Assembly (NCBI GenBank): GCA_037576195.1
Contig: CM075101.1
Coordinates: forward strand, 17,608,001-17,672,000
Direction of reading: 5' to 3'
Length of the DNA stretch: 64,000 bases
Source: Phytoseiulus persimilis
Taxonomy: Eukaryota; Arthropoda; Arachnida; Mesostigmata; Phytoseiidae
Each line of letters begins with the position of its first letter. The stretch's first letter is position 1. Position numbers and translations under genes: made by a program. Of the stretch, positions 24,375-37,826 are shown piece by piece. The notes under the pieces were generated by a model that ran no database searches, was not told where the DNA came from, and saw only the letters and a list, made by a program, of their open reading frames with translations.

Positions 24375-25895
24375 AGCACCCACCCGAGTTTTGTGTACAA
24401 AGATAAAGTGAAGAACGGCCGGTTATCGCCGACCCCAATCGAAAAAAAAACGCACACTGGAAAGCGTGTCTTGCTCCGAAGCTCGTTTTCGAGCTCGATG
24501 GAATCATGGTAGACTGTCTTCACTCGAAGCAGGAGAAGGATGAATTCATCCAGATTGTCCTCGATCGAGCTTTGGGACGAGAGTCATCTATAAGCATGTG
24601 TCGGTGCCCCCGATAAAGTTCGCAGACGATTGGAAAGGTCACCATTTGCAGGAACAGGTCGCTCCCTCAATGCGATCGATCAGAGTGAAACTTGGGTGGG
24701 GATTTAGCGTAAATCAACTGCATATTTGAACATGTGACTGTCAACAACATCGCCTACACCCAAATCATCTCACTTACGGGGGTGATTGCTTGCAGAGAAA
24801 AATTCGATTTATGACCACCGAAAACCGCGAGAAAAATTATGCGGTACTATTTTAGAATATTCAAAAAATCTTAGAGAGAGACGGGGGATGCAGTGGAGTT
24901 GGCTCGAAACTGTCTCGCAATGTTCTATCTGATTCGTTGACCCAGCTTCACGAACAAGCTCTCCTAGCGTTCCGTGGAGACATGGAACCAAACGATAGAG
25001 GGGTCATCCGAGAATATTTACATGTTTCGTTCGTTCGCTTGTCTTTGTTCCTTCCACGAGATCATCTGTGTCGACATCGGAGCCCTTCAATAACGCAAAC
25101 ATCGGGGTATCCGTCCGAGGAGGCTGCACCCCGACGACGAATAGGCCGCAAGTCTGTGATGCGAGAATGATGAAGAGAAACGTTAGGCAAATGATTATAT
25201 ATAGGACGCGTATTTCTCCCCGTCTTTCCCAAACGCTTCCTGACGGCGCCCCTTAATTCCCGCATCCACGCCATGATCAGAAGCTGTATGATAGCGTCTC
25301 TTCCCGGGGAATGTTGAGTGGGGCTTGCTTGGAGACACGCGACACAACCTTCCTGTTGGGTTCGGCACCCGATCGCAGAATCACACAAAGACCAAAATGA
25401 AACTGGCTATGGCTCGTTGTAGAGAGAACACGCGACTCTCTCTCTCTATTGTAACTGCAAATAATTCACAATATTTATGGAGCATAATAAAGAGTTTTGT
25501 CATAGACGTCTCCTCCTCTTCACCGGCATATCCCCCACGGAGAGCATCTCTAATGCTGGGAATTAAAGTTGGCGAAATCCGTTTCTCCCATAAAAACTAT
25601 TCCGTGGCTTAGTTTTTCTCCGCACGGTTCGACAAAGCCAAGCCTAGATCCTGTTGCTCTCTCTGTGAGCGTATCCGTCCTTTCATAATAGAGATTTGCG
25701 TGGATGCTTATTGAGCAATTAACCTCCGGAGAAAAATACCTCTATGAATAGGAATTAGCTGGGGAGGTACACTTTTTGTAGCTCTTGATCGATCCTTCTC
25801 GAAAGCGTGCGCCTCCACGCTTGACTTATCTCACTATCGGCTCGTTACAGGTATGAATGGTACCCGTATGCTCTCAAAGAAGATTTTTTTTTCAG
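24375..25895. other. Downstream region of SLC12A9
   Basis: This holds the 3' untranslated region of the transporter gene. No AATAAA lies close to the stop codon. GATAAA-type hexamers at about 24,401 and 24,613 are the nearest weak candidates, and a full AATAAA occurs only at about 25,485. No gene is supported. Confidence 0.4.
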
Positions 25896-26022
25896 AAATG
25901 GAGGAGACTGTCCAAATTGGATCGTTCGACCGACGCGAGCCGAGATGCCTGCATCCTTTGTGCATATCTCATTTTCGGCCCCAAGATCATCGCAATGAAG
26001 GAGGAGGCCATTGTTCTATTCG
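25896..26022 (+). CDS. Candidate isolated internal exon
   Basis: A strong acceptor (a run of ten T, then CAG) and a donor (G followed by GTAAAC) bound 127 bases. They are open throughout in one frame: 42 codons plus one base, entering at phase 0 and leaving at phase 1. The peptide begins KWRRLSKLDRS and contains a hydrophobic segment (CILCAYLIFGPKIIAMK). Codon choice resembles the firm genes. The FGPKI word at the end of a hydrophobic stretch faintly recalls the last helix of class C receptors, but that is too short to name a family. No partner exons were found nearby. Confidence 0.3.
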
Positions 26023-29000
26023 GTAAACCATTTCTTTACTTTCATTTTTCCTCCATTCACTCATGAAATGTTGATCATGATCTCCCACCGGCTTCGGTGA
26101 AGATCATCGAGACGCGTAAAGAACATACGATTAGTCTGACAGCGCAATCAAGTCGACGTGACTCCGACGCACAGCAAAATGCAGAACTCGCTCGGCTCGG
26201 TTCCGCCTTCCACTGATCTCAAATCAATGACCTATCTCACCAACTTGATACATCAGTTATTCCCGTGACCGCTTTCATCCTCATCGACAGCTTTTCCCCA
26301 ATAATAATTATAGCAGGAATTACATACCATCGATTCCATAAGAATTCAGTACAATGAATCAGGCGTATACATATTAATAGATTCACTTGAGGGATCTGTA
26401 TGTTGACACACGTGACGTAGATTTCGGGTGATAGCCGTATGTTTGTATTATCAATCTCACGACCGACGTCTAGATAGCTAAATTCGTGGCTCCGTTTCCA
26501 TATCCTCAATACTCACATTCCCACCAGTCTTCTATTGGATTCACAGGAGATAAACTCGCCAAGCCTTGTACGAATAACGTTGAGGCCTGCTTAGGGATGC
26601 ACCTAAGACACATCAGTTCGCATGGAGCTCCTAACCCGACCCACGAGGAATGATAAGCCACTGGCGAGTCCGTTGACAAAGCAGAAAGATTTCGGCGAGC
26701 AGGAGGAGAATATTCAATTTCACCGAGCGATCCGTGATTCCCGGGAACGACCATTCAAACTTGGCAGTGATTCCTTCCTATGGACCTTCCCTCCATGGAG
26801 CCCCGCGTGAGAGTTCCAGTCGAGCGATTGTGGCAAATCTTCCACTCGAAGGGCGGATTCATTGTGGGGCAGAGCTAGTCTGCCATCGCATTCCTGGGCA
26901 TCGCAGGATGATGCCATTCTCAACAGGCCAGGCTTCAGGTGGAGGGGGGAGGGGACATGCGTAGGCGAGCTTTTGAGGAGGTGCGGAAAATCCACGATGG
27001 TTGCAGAACGGGCACTATAGACGGAGCGGTTCCGAGCTAGCGAGTGGCCGATATACCCTGTTTCCTGCTTGGTGCAGATGACGCCTACCGTGATTTGAGG
27101 TGTTATCCAAAGTTGATGCTATGGAGGAATGACGTCGCACGCTCTCCAACTGAAGAGGCGTGCGTATCATTTTCCCAGCGCTACAAGCCTCGGAATGCCG
27201 TTCTCTTCCCCCGGAACAAGGGACGCAACGTCGCCAAGGCGCTGACCAAACCGGTGGTGGTCGTGTGCTTCCGATGCACCTCTCGGGTCGGTTGGATGCA
27301 TCACCCACTACTCCGTCAATCTTAGTATAGTATCGCTTAAAGGCTTCCACGCGGCCCGATCCTTCGAGAGGGAGTTCGAGTGCGCGCTCGCGGTGGAAAG
27401 CTGAGCATGGCCACGATCGCTGATCGAATGAAAACGCAAACAAATCATATCGTCGAAGTAGACCGAGAGCGTCCGACACGCCCTCAGATCTAGGAAGTAC
27501 TTTGTTTCAATAGGCGCCGCGAGAAGCAACGCGCCGTCATTTTGGTGAGCGTTCGGCCGCTCGCTGTTGGCAAGGCGCTAACTCTAAAAAAAGGGTAAGC
27601 AGAATATGGTTCGGCTGCCCTTACTGTACTTGAAACAGAATGATCGGGGCGTCCAAGGATATAACGATTCAGGCATGATTGGATATGAGCTATGTATCCT
27701 GTTTACGATCAATAGCTAAATATCTGCATTAACCGTCAGTCGCCGTGAACATTTTCAATGAATTCCCAGTTTCCGACTCAACCTCACGTTAACAACAACC
27801 AATGTTGCGTTTCCATTCCTTGAATCTCTTTTTGCTTCTTCCTTGACTGCACGGGATGTCAATAGACCCTGGAGGGCAGTGGATTGAGCTCTCTCTCTCT
27901 TTCCATCCGGTTCCGAGCCGATCGGGGAATCAATGGAATTTCGTGACCCATTCATGGTCCCAAAAAGAACTCAAGAGCACTTGGACTCGAAGGAGAGCAA
28001 TGAATGTGGTACAGAATTCACCGTGGTTTCAAAATGATCCAAATTCACCCAAGGTCAGGAAGAATATTGAGAATGCCATCAACGTCCTTGACGATGAATT
28101 TTAAGGTTTGCCGACAACGTCGACAGCTGCTGGAGAAGCGTTCGCTCTCAACAACATTAGGCAATAGGCTGAGATCGGGAGGGTTAGGATGGATTCTCTC
28201 GCTCCCTGCGCGCTGCTGACTGGAATATTAAACATTTCCCGAAGTTCTATACTCCTTCAAAAGGAGACGGATCCTGTGAATTCGGAGAATCAAGTGATAC
28301 TGCGCTCAGTGTCATGTCACAATGAGCTTATCCTAGTGCCATCGGCGGTAATAGGCTTTATGGTGAATCTTCCTGCGCATCGTCCTATTACCGTCAGCTA
28401 GTCGCAGGTCGGGAAGTACTATTCGTACAGAAACACTCTCCTCCAACCAGTATCCAATTCTCAGAAAGTTATATTTAGTCATATGTATCCTTACTTACGG
28501 CCAAATGATGTCTTCAATCAATGACTGGTAAAAACGTTACCTAATAATGTTCTGCGCGGAACCTTCTCTTATGTGTAGGGGGAGGTACGTACATCCGGCT
28601 CCGTTTTGAAGTGCCACCGAAAGTGAGCCAAGATCTCCGGCGCCATGGTGTAATCTTGGTAGCGGCCTTAACAATCAATGCCTCATCGAAGATATGCGGA
28701 TCACCCATAAATAAGTGGTTAAACTCGGGATTCAGAACTAAAAACTTGTGGGTTGACGTCATAGTGCAACAACGGCCATCGCCGATCTCGGCGCCAGCTA
28801 ATAGAAATTCGCAAAGTCTCAGAGAAGAGAATCGAAAGGGAAACTTCCTTGGAGCTCGATCTTCAACAGACATCAATAAGGCAGTATTCCTGTTAACGAC
28901 ATGAATTACGGCGTCAGGTCTACCTATCCACCTGGTGCCGCTATCCATCAATAATTTTCACAATTCTGAAGTCAGGTGCTGGAATCGAGTTCATCATGAT

Positions 29001-30477
29001 AACTAGATCAATATTTATTCAAGAGATGACCGCGGTATTGTGAGTGGCTTACCTAAATGGGAGTTACAAAATTGAGTCAATGAGCTCGAATGGGGCCGGC
29101 CGTTGATACAATGGCCAACCCGGCTCGTGTTGTGTGAGTGTCGCTTCGGAATGCATGGGTAATTCCGACCGCGGCTCATCCAATTCCGCTCCTGTTCGAT
29201 TTCTTGCTTTGTTGTGAAAACGAGGCAGTTTTGCATGCCGTGATTGTCATCGGTGTTTAGATAAGTCTGCTATCTGTCTAAAGCTTCCGCTTTGTTGTGC
29301 CTCTTCAGAAACGGAACTCGCTCCGCTGCGGGGATGATGTTCGATTCTTGCGACTAACTTCCATGCACCTCCTCAATTCTCCCCAAGAATATTCCGTTGG
29401 GTTTGAGCTGCTGATGCACCCTAGCGTTTGTCTCGACCAAGGTCACTGGAGTTCCTGGATGCACGGACCGATTTGTGGTTGACACATCTCATCTTTCGGA
29501 ATCGGAACTCTCAACGATTTGCTTCCCCGCGAGTACACACCTTGTTGAATGTCCGAAATGGAGCGAGACAGGTTTTCGTTCTCCGCATAAAATTCGACTC
29601 TGATCCATTCGAACGCAGTCGAACCTACTTCATCTCTCGGCCCCCCAACGCCGGGCCCCTTCAATTTGTCGTGAGTCTGCGCTCCTACCCTGAATTCAAC
29701 GCTGGAGATGTGTATCGAGATTATCTCGTAAATGCACTGGGTTCATGAGAGTTGCAGGAAATCTCGCGGTGGAAAATCTGGTGCATCCAGCAGTGTTCCC
29801 TCGTTTAGTCTGTCGAAGATGTGTTAACGGTCCAGCGTCCCGGTTCGGCGAGCGTTCCGGGCGGGAGCTAAGAGCCCCGGATCATCGAGCACTCGTCGGG
29901 CGGCGGGCCGTTTGTCTGTGCCTTAGCAACACGTCATCTTTCCCTGCTTTCTCGCAGCCGGCCATTGTCTCCTGTCCACTCGAGTCGAATTCACTCGGCT
30001 GACTCGACCTCCGACTGGAAGAAAAATGCGTTTTGTCACGTCATGCGTACACAACTCTTTTCCCCCGATGTGAGCTTAAGGGCACATGGTCGTTCTGGAT
30101 GACCTCGCTAAATGAGAAGATTCCATTCTCTTCTGCCGCGGGACCTCACTGAACGTGTCGCTCGGTACTGAAAGTGAGCTCCCCATGGGATGGGGTGCCC
30201 CGAGTCTCATGGAACTCGAGAGAAAGCACTGTCTGGCTGTGGATTCGTCGTGTCTGGGAATACCGACTGCGAAGGTTAGCGGTGGGCTTCCGGAACGCCC
30301 GTTTAGAGGCGATCGGACCAAACCGAGTTGAGTTTCATGGTCTCCTCGACGATGTTTCTCGCCGAGTTTCGGTCATGATCGTCGCCAGCTCAAAATCTAT
30401 CCGCAGCAGCTATCTTCCTGACGAGCGACCACCCAGCCAACCAGTCAGCCAGCCAAGTCGACCGACTGAGGACACAC
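26023..30477. other. Gene-poor stretch
   Basis: Several open frames of 90-155 codons exist on both strands (for example 27015-27479 minus and 28541-28951 minus). None has a recognisable domain or a full set of splice signals. The sequence between about 28,400 and 29,000 is more AT-rich than average. A short run of CAGC-type tetranucleotides lies at 30,430-30,460. Confidence 0.4.
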
Positions 30478-30581
30478 CCACGTAGCCGTCGACATTTTCG
30501 TCGTCGTCCTGATCAGCGGGTTTGTCCGTGAGCTCAGCCAACTTACTGGCTGAGTTTCGAACTACCTTGCGGGCAGTTCGA
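30478..30581 (-). CDS. Candidate internal exon with acidic patch
   Basis: The minus strand shows an acceptor (GCCACTTGCAG) at 30,582 and a donor-like GTGTGT near 30,477. The phase-2 frame between them reads RTARKVVRNSASKLAELTD followed by an acidic run (DQDDDENVDGYV), which looks protein-like. The donor choice is uncertain. It lies downstream of, and on the same strand as, the glutamine-rich exon at 32 kb. The phases do not join directly (0 leaving that exon, 2 entering here), so another exon would be needed between them. Confidence 0.28.
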
Positions 30582-30935
30582 CTGCAAGTGGCGGCGAACG
30601 AAAGGAAGCTTCCTAGCCTACGAACTCCCTGCTGGTGAACACGAATTGCTGACAATCTGGACAATCTCAACCAGGACATCAAATTACCACCGTCTGCTGA
30701 ATACATTAGGAACTGCTGCGGCTGCGCTGGGGCCGTCCGCAGCGCCTACGAAAAAAGACATCTCACCAAAACGACCGGAACAAGCGCGCGGTAGGACTTT
30801 TAGAGCAATACTTGTCCCCTTCCGCTCCTGGCGCTTCCCGCCGCGGACTCGTCCCGGACAGACGGGCGCTCCACTCCTTCTTCCCGCGGCAGTCTTCCCG
30901 CGTCACGGCCCTGCCGTCAGTGGTCCTCGCTCAGT

Positions 30936-30957
30936 CCCCCCCCCCCCCCCCCCCCCC
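30936..30957. repeat. Poly-C tract (22)
   Basis: An uninterrupted run of 22 C, the longest homopolymer in the window. The Pro-rich frames over it are artefacts. Confidence 0.95.
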
Positions 30958-32025
30958 GTTGGCTGTTGCAGACAAAAAAATTACGCAAACATTCCTGTGT
31001 TCCGCTCGATTTCTCGTGTGGCAGATTCAGTCGTCCCTTCACTCAGTGCCGTGTTGGTGCACGGTAAAACTAGTTCACTCACTCACCTGTAATTCCGGGG
31101 CGAGTCACGCGGCGTTGAGTAAGTTTCTTGTGCGCGATGGTCTAGCTAAAATGACGAGGAGGCGGGCGAGCAGGGTCTGTTTCGATGGATGAAGGATTGA
31201 GATATAGAAGACGACGACGACGACAGGTGGCCGCTGCATCGATCCGCGATACACTTCATGGACCGATTGTATCAAACGCATTCGATGGGAGCCGTGGAGC
31301 CTGACTTCAGCAGGCGCATAACAAGAGGCAGTTCGGGTAATCGCGATCGGAAGGCTCTGTTCGTTACAGCTGGGTCCTCAGTAAAGCAAGTTTCTTCTTC
31401 TTCCCCTTCTGCCGCATCGCTCACGGCGACTCTGGCGGAGAGCCCCTCCTGCGTGACGAAGGTGGAAACAGGTGAGGACAATGTCAATGTGCTGAGCCCC
31501 GCTCCCCGCACATGAACTGTTGGTAGGAAGAGGCCGAGGCTGTAGTGATCGGGCACGCCCGTGCACAGGGGTGATTTCTGGAAGGCGAAACAAACTTGTT
31601 TAGCATCCAAGCCTCACAGATACGCTCTGGCTGACTGCCCAATACCTGAGACAGACCTTCAGTTCTGAGCATTGGAGTGGCAGCTGTGAGTATACATCCG
31701 ACGCGCAGAGGTTCCAAGCCGTATGGACACAACAGTGACATTCTTCAGAAGAATCCCACGACGCAGGCCACGAGGGCATCACTTTGTATCTGCAGCGACG
31801 TTTCCGTTTCAGAGACCACAATCGCTGTCGATCGCTCAAGTTGGGCTCGATTCCATCGAAATCGTCGTTATTCCTCTCCAGCTTGAGCGCACTCAGATGA
31901 GGCCTAAAAGTCCGACGATGGCCAGGCTTGCCACTGGGCCAACGCATCCGGGTTCTCTGTCTCAAGCGCCATTCTGTCACGGGGCCGCGCTGACGAACGG
32001 TCGCCAGTCTCAAGCTTGTATTCAC

Positions 32026-32875
32026 CTTGCGACCCCGAGCTAACGCTAAAAAAGAATTATCTTCAGTCAGAGGGTTCATCGACGACGACGAAAGGGTTTG
32101 CTGCGGTGAGGCTAGCAGCAGGACCGGGGACGAGACCCCGAAACGCTGCTGACTTCGTTGTAGTAGGAGTGGATTCACGCCACTACTGCTGGCAGCTCCT
32201 CCTAAACTACTTGGGGCGTTTGAGGCTTCCGCGGGCGCGTACGACGGCGTCCACTGAGCGCTGCCCACGGGGCTCGACATTATTTGATGATGTGAAAATT
32301 GTTGCTGTTGAAGGAACTGCTGGTGTTGTTGTTGTTGCTGCAGGACGTGTTGTTGTTGTTGCTGCTGCTGCTGCTGGGAGTAGTGTTGATGAGACAACTG
32401 TTGCTGTGCTTGGAGCTGATGCGGGGGCGGCAGTTGCTGGCTCCGGCCGAAGTAAGCGAACGGCGAGCTGCCAGCTGTAGTGGGAGATCGCGAAGAATCG
32501 AGGGTGTGCTGGGTCGACTGAGAGCACAATGACGCGAGCTCTGTGTCGACAGATTGTGCCAGACTGTGCGAATCTCGGGCGTCGGCTAACAGCGGCTCTG
32601 ATTCCGTCGAAAAAACGTACGGACCGTTGTGATGCGGCGGCTGTTGCGGCGACCCCGGCGGCAACATCGTCGTTGACGTTGGCAGCGACATCGACGGCGA
32701 CGATTGAGAAGGAAGCGCTTTCGGTGAGTCGCTATGGAACGGACAATGCGGAGACGTTGGCGAAATCAAAGGAGTGTGTTCGTGTCCTCGCTTCTGGAGC
32801 TGTTTTTGCTTTTTGCTTTCCTGGCATAGCTTGCAGCTATCCTCCATCATCTTCTGTTCCGATTCCCAGACTTCC
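32026..32875 (-). CDS. Glutamine/serine-rich internal exon of an unidentified protein
   Basis: An 850-base open segment lies between a good acceptor (CCGATTTCAG) and the donor CAAG followed by GTGAAT. It enters at phase 1 and leaves at phase 0, and encodes 283 residues. It opens with a charged helical stretch containing a Cys pair (MMEDSCKLCQESKKQKQLQK). Next comes a Ser/Pro-rich region, then a long Gln/His tract (about residues 135-185), and it ends with LTEDNSFLALARGRK. The mix of CAA and CAG codons and the Ser/Thr-Pro richness suggest a disordered cytosolic or nuclear region. An internal ATG at 32850 exists, but the frame extends upstream to the acceptor, so I treat the segment as an internal exon. 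I do not recognise the family. Neighbouring exons were not securely found. Confidence 0.6.
32290..32400 (-). repeat. CAG/CAA tract encoding polyglutamine
   Basis: Plus-strand runs of GTTGTTGTT and CTGCTGCTG encode Gln runs in the exon at 32,026-32,875. They are broken by His, Phe and Leu residues. Opposite-strand poly-Leu and poly-Val frames are shadows. Confidence 0.85.
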
Positions 32876-35800
32876 CTGAAATCGGAATGGGATCTACATG
32901 AGCGCCCTGATCACTGAGCTAGTCTCTCTCGCAGCGAGCGGTATCCACTCCACTCCGATCGAAGCCGACGGCCGGGAACTCGTGTCCAGTTCTCGGGCGG
33001 GATCGTGCACGGAGTGGAGTCCGCGGGAAGTCACCGACGGTTGGGAGACGGAAGTACCTAAGTCGCGGGCCTGCACGGCTCCGACGAACTTCCTCCACCC
33101 AGCTCATTCGTTCGTTCGTTAAGAGCCTTCCTGCTGCGTTTTCGGAAATCAATCGCGCAAAGATTGCGATACGATCTGTTCTCAGCCCACGCTCGATAGC
33201 ACGTGCGAAGTCCGCTCAATCCGACCAGAGAGCCCCTCTTCGTCACTTTCCGTTCGCGAGGACCGATGGACGGCGAAGTCAGGCTTTTGGATCTCCGTGA
33301 CGGAACAACCAACTCCACCCAACTTATCGCCTAACACCGCTCAATACACTGTTCCGGCGGTTTCCCTCGAAAATTTCGCTCAGTCGGAGCGATCTGAGCG
33401 CTTCGAGCTGATGCGAAATGAGTTCCTCAACGAAGCTTCTCTCCTCCCCCACTTTGGAGCCAACGACAACGGGCGACTTGTTGCAAGGTTTGTGCGACTC
33501 CCCTCTCGCGAGGAGTCTTCTTCATTTTGCAGCGCCGATGCATGACCCGAGCCAGTTATTCTTCTTGGCTATTACGGAACCGATTGAGCTCAATTAAAAG
33601 GTGTGCCCGGGTGCGTGCGACGAGGCATTTGCCTATACGGCGCATTAGCAGGACAAGACTCGGTAGCGAGTTGGGATTTCACGGCGACCAGGCGACCATT
33701 GTGTGCCGAAGAATCGTCGAGCTCATCGCGACGCTTAGCTCCATTAATGAACGGGCGGGAGCGGATCGTTCGAGGATGAAGCGGGACGGCGCAGACACCC
33801 CTTGGTACTTCAGGAGTCGAGGGGTGAGCTCTTCCGTCGAGGTATTCCGAGACGGTAGTCGCTTGATCCTCGAGCCCTGTTCGGTGTTGATAGAACCATA
33901 TCCATCCCCCGAGCACACGTTTTGCCCGTGAGTGAACAAGCGCACGGAGCGACCTCGGGACAATCAACGGGAACACGGAGGAAATCGCATTAGGGAAGGA
34001 ATGCTCGAAACCCGTTCCAACTGGAAACGTTGTGATGTTGCAGGCGGCCGGGACGGGAATCCCTCATCGGATCTGAATCGATAAGTCCGCCATAGCTTCC
34101 TGTTGCGCGGCAGTGGAGCTGCTCCGAATTTCTGATCATCTCACCCCCATCTTTGACCCTCCGGCTCTTCCATTTCAATTTCGTCCGAGAATAAATCGCG
34201 TGCAAATTATTCGTCACCAGGGTAGAAGAAGAGCCCTCACCAGCCTGCCTCCCTGCTGGCCTGCTGAACGGACGGCCGGCCGGCCGGCCGAGCGTGCCCC
34301 GGTGCCGCCACCCATTCACCCACCCACCCGGCCATAGTGCCGTCGTATCATCCGGTCCCGGAGTCGGACGAGGAGCAAAAACGAAAAGAGCTTAAGGAAC
34401 TTATTTCCCAGTGCATTATGCAGCCTTAATTCAGTTCGGCATCGAACTCGGGGCGAGATTTTTCCTCTCCATTGAGCTCGCGGGTTTTCATTTTGAATTT
34501 AATCCTCGCGACGATTCAAGGACTTCACGTTCAGAACCATCAGCGCCGGTCGCGACCCTCCCCTCGCCCAACGACGGAACGGTGCGCTGAGCCCGAGAGA
34601 GATTCCTCAAGACGGAAAAATTGTTGTCATCGGCCCGGCCTCGCAAAGCTCCGGCCTTCCGGACAAGTCTGGTCAGGCCAGGCCGGGCAGGGCCGAGTTG
34701 GCGAACGCAGCATCGAAAACATGTTAGCACAGAGGCTGCGGGCGACACCCGTTCCTGTCGGTCGGGCCGCGGCGCTCGTTTTTTCCTCTCTCTCTTTCCC
34801 CGACATTCTCCCTCATTGGCTGTTTCCCTCCCTGGCCCCGAAAGCGCAATCCGATTTTTTCCTCCGCGTTTTTCTCAACCTAGGACGTCTTCCTCGCCCA
34901 CGGACATCTCCTTACGAGCGGAGGGTTGGTTACGATGAACAACAAGCCTACGTGTGACTATGTGTGCTGTGTTGTCAAGCACGGTGTCAGAAGCAGCAGT
35001 GTATTAGGTTCATTGTTGAGGTATACCATTACCAGCGGCGAGCACACGACGCACGAAAACTGTCATGAGCTGGCGGACAGGCGCTTCCCCGCAAACTTGA
35101 GGCGCTCGCCGGATTCCAGTGCTCTCGATGGCCCTCGCGTTTCCTCGCGCTGTTTGTTGTTTACCCTCCTTTTCGATGGTCCTGTCCGGCATTATTTCGG
35201 TGAGCTTCCCGCCAAAGTAGAAGCTACCGGGCCAGGCCCTTGTAGGGCCCCGAGAAATAAGGAAATGCGTTGCGGGCGGGCTGGCGGGATACCTGGTAGC
35301 GGCACGTCTTTGCTCAAACGTGTGCAGCGACCGACCGGAGTTGTCGTGGTCACGTAGCAAAGCGCCTCCATCCCACCTCGACTCGCTCGCTTGTTTCCTC
35401 ACCGCCGGCCAACTATAACTCCCCCGGACCCCGCTCGAGCCATTCGTAGCCGGCAACCCTTTTCCTCTTGGGTACTGGATCGTCGGCGGGTTACAGCTCT
35501 GCTGACTGGCTCACATCCCTTGAGCAACATTTCTCTGCACCATGGCAGCCGTTGTGCTCGACAGTCCCAACATTTAACGGCAAGAACCCTACTTTGGCAG
35601 TTCCAACTTCGGGAGTCAGACTCTTCTGCAAAGCTCGAGCATCGTCGGGAACGGTGCCTCTGGCTGCGGCCGCGGTGGAAAGAAGTGCGGCTGAGGAACG
35701 ACGAAATCCAATAAGACGCAACCGCCACTCCAACTGACCGGCCAGCCACCTAGTTCGCTCAGCCTTACGATCGGTTGACCTGTCAGGCCGCCGCATCGGT

Positions 35801-37826
35801 TGAACAAAAAAGAAACAAGCAGGCTGTGGCCGAATCGGGCGAGCAATAGAAAGCCTACGCGCGTTGACCAAAGCTCACCAACGTGCTCGAATTGCACGTC
35901 TAATACGGAGCTCTTCTTCGACGAAAGCCGCTTCTCCTCCAGGCTTTTCTGTTGATCGCAACACCCTCTTTTGGCGCCTTCTTCACGCACCTCGCTCCCC
36001 CCGGTCTCTTGTCTACGAAATTCCTCCCGTACTTCCTGGCTTGGGCACCGCATTGGATGGTCACATGCATTCACAAAGAGTCACAACAGAAAGCAGGAGT
36101 TACCGCCGCGTGATTCATCAAATATGTCCGACTGCCCGGGATAGGTAGAATGGTGGCTGTAGTGGCACAAACAAGCACTTAGAGGGATGACTTGGGAATT
36201 CTTCTATGACTTATTCCCTCGCTCGTATGGTGGTTGTGCATGGACAGAGGAAATCGACAGTAAGCTTTTGCATCTGACGTGACTGAACGACCATCGGGGA
36301 AGGAGACCACGCGGTGGACGTTTCGCATGTGGGCTGCTGTCTTCTCGGACTTGATCGAACCGAGAGTCTGGACCAGACGGGGGAGTTATCAGGAAGGGGC
36401 GGGGGGAAAAGTTCCTCCACGACTTTCGTCGCTCTCATACGGCTCTACGCGATTGGCCATCATGATCGACTACTTGCCCCCTCAGAACAAGGAGAAAAAT
36501 TGTTCCAATTCCCGTCTTCGGGACTTCGCCAAAAAAAAAATGCGTCTCGGAATGCAGGATGCCCATCGGATGCTTCTGATTCAAGCTTGATGTGCACGTA
36601 CTTGATGGCTATCGCGGAAAAATCAGAGGTATAGATTCGAAACTTTCGAGGCAGTGACACGAGAGAGTTGATCAACCGACGAGACAGAAGCTGATACTAT
36701 CAATGGCTCTCGATCATCCGCGGGATTTTCAACTCGGAGCTTAAAAAGTCGGGAATCACACTGCGTCCACATCCTCAATTCATGGTCACAAAAGGGGAGA
36801 CCGTGTGTGGAATTGACGCCGTTGTTTCGTCAAGGAACTTCATGGCTCATTTCGGGAAAGGGATTCCAACACTTTGGTCAGATAGAGCTGGGAAATCCTC
36901 AACAATGCCGCACGGTTCCTCGCAGACAGCGACTTCGATCAGCGCGATCATGAGCACGTCAGCACTATAAGTGCATTCCTGTCGAACAACTGCAATAGCT
37001 CCGTGGGAACTGCTTCTCGTGACGAAATAAAGCTCATTTATTTCGTCATTGATCACAAACACAGATAGATCTGCGACGGAGAATCGTCCTTATTCTCGAC
37101 GAGTTGTGATCAATTTTTCTGGATGGAAAGAAGAGAACTCCTGGCTGTGACTCTTTTCTGCTCAACAGAACGTAGCTGCTGCACACTAGGGAGCATCCCT
37201 CCCCTTGATCTCGGATACATCCCAAAACGAAGCGTGCGGAACACTGTTGAATCGAAAGTCTGCGGGGACGGAATCCGCGTCCGGCTATGATAAAAATGAT
37301 TCCGAGAGATGATGATCTTCCTTGAACACGGAAAAGCACTGCGAGAATTTGTGACTGCACGGGAAGCAATCGGAGTTCAAGGTTTTTATTCTCAACATAT
37401 ATCAAGGAACATAAGTCGCAATTGAAAACTTAAGCTCTCCACGACTCGCTCGTGCGGTACAAAAAATGAAGAAAAACGTGCATTCGCTGAACTTGGGTTC
37501 TCCCAAGACCTGCGGAAACGAGATGAGAATCATAAAGCGGTCGTTTCACGGGGGAAAGGGTGCAAATGAGCGAAATGGAAGAACGGGAGAGGAGGGCATG
37601 TGAAATACTGTTTTCCGTTCACACAGCCTGCGCTGGTGCTGCTCTGTTATATTCCGGAACCGAACTGATCGAGGCGATAGCCTAACGGATATTTCCCGAA
37701 ACGAGATGAGACAACGAGAATCTCCTTCTTTTGGGGAAAAAAACTTCGAGGATTGGGCCCACGAGGCACTGCAAGGGCGCTTGATGAACGCATTCCCTAC
37801 CGTAGCGAATCCTCCTCGTCCTTCAA
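32876..37826. other. Stretch with no supported gene
   Basis: Open frames up to about 160 codons occur in this GC-rich stretch but lack domains and splice borders. Tetranucleotide tracts appear at 33,105-33,121 (CGTT units) and about 34,270-34,330 (GGCC, CACC units). It should include 5' sequence of the minus-strand Q-rich gene and the 3' untranslated region of ICMT. Confidence 0.4.
37385..37390 (-). terminator. Possible ICMT polyadenylation signal
   Basis: TTTATT on the plus strand is AATAAA on the minus strand, about 440 bases beyond the ICMT stop codon. It is the first canonical hexamer after the gene. Assignment is by position only. Confidence 0.3.
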
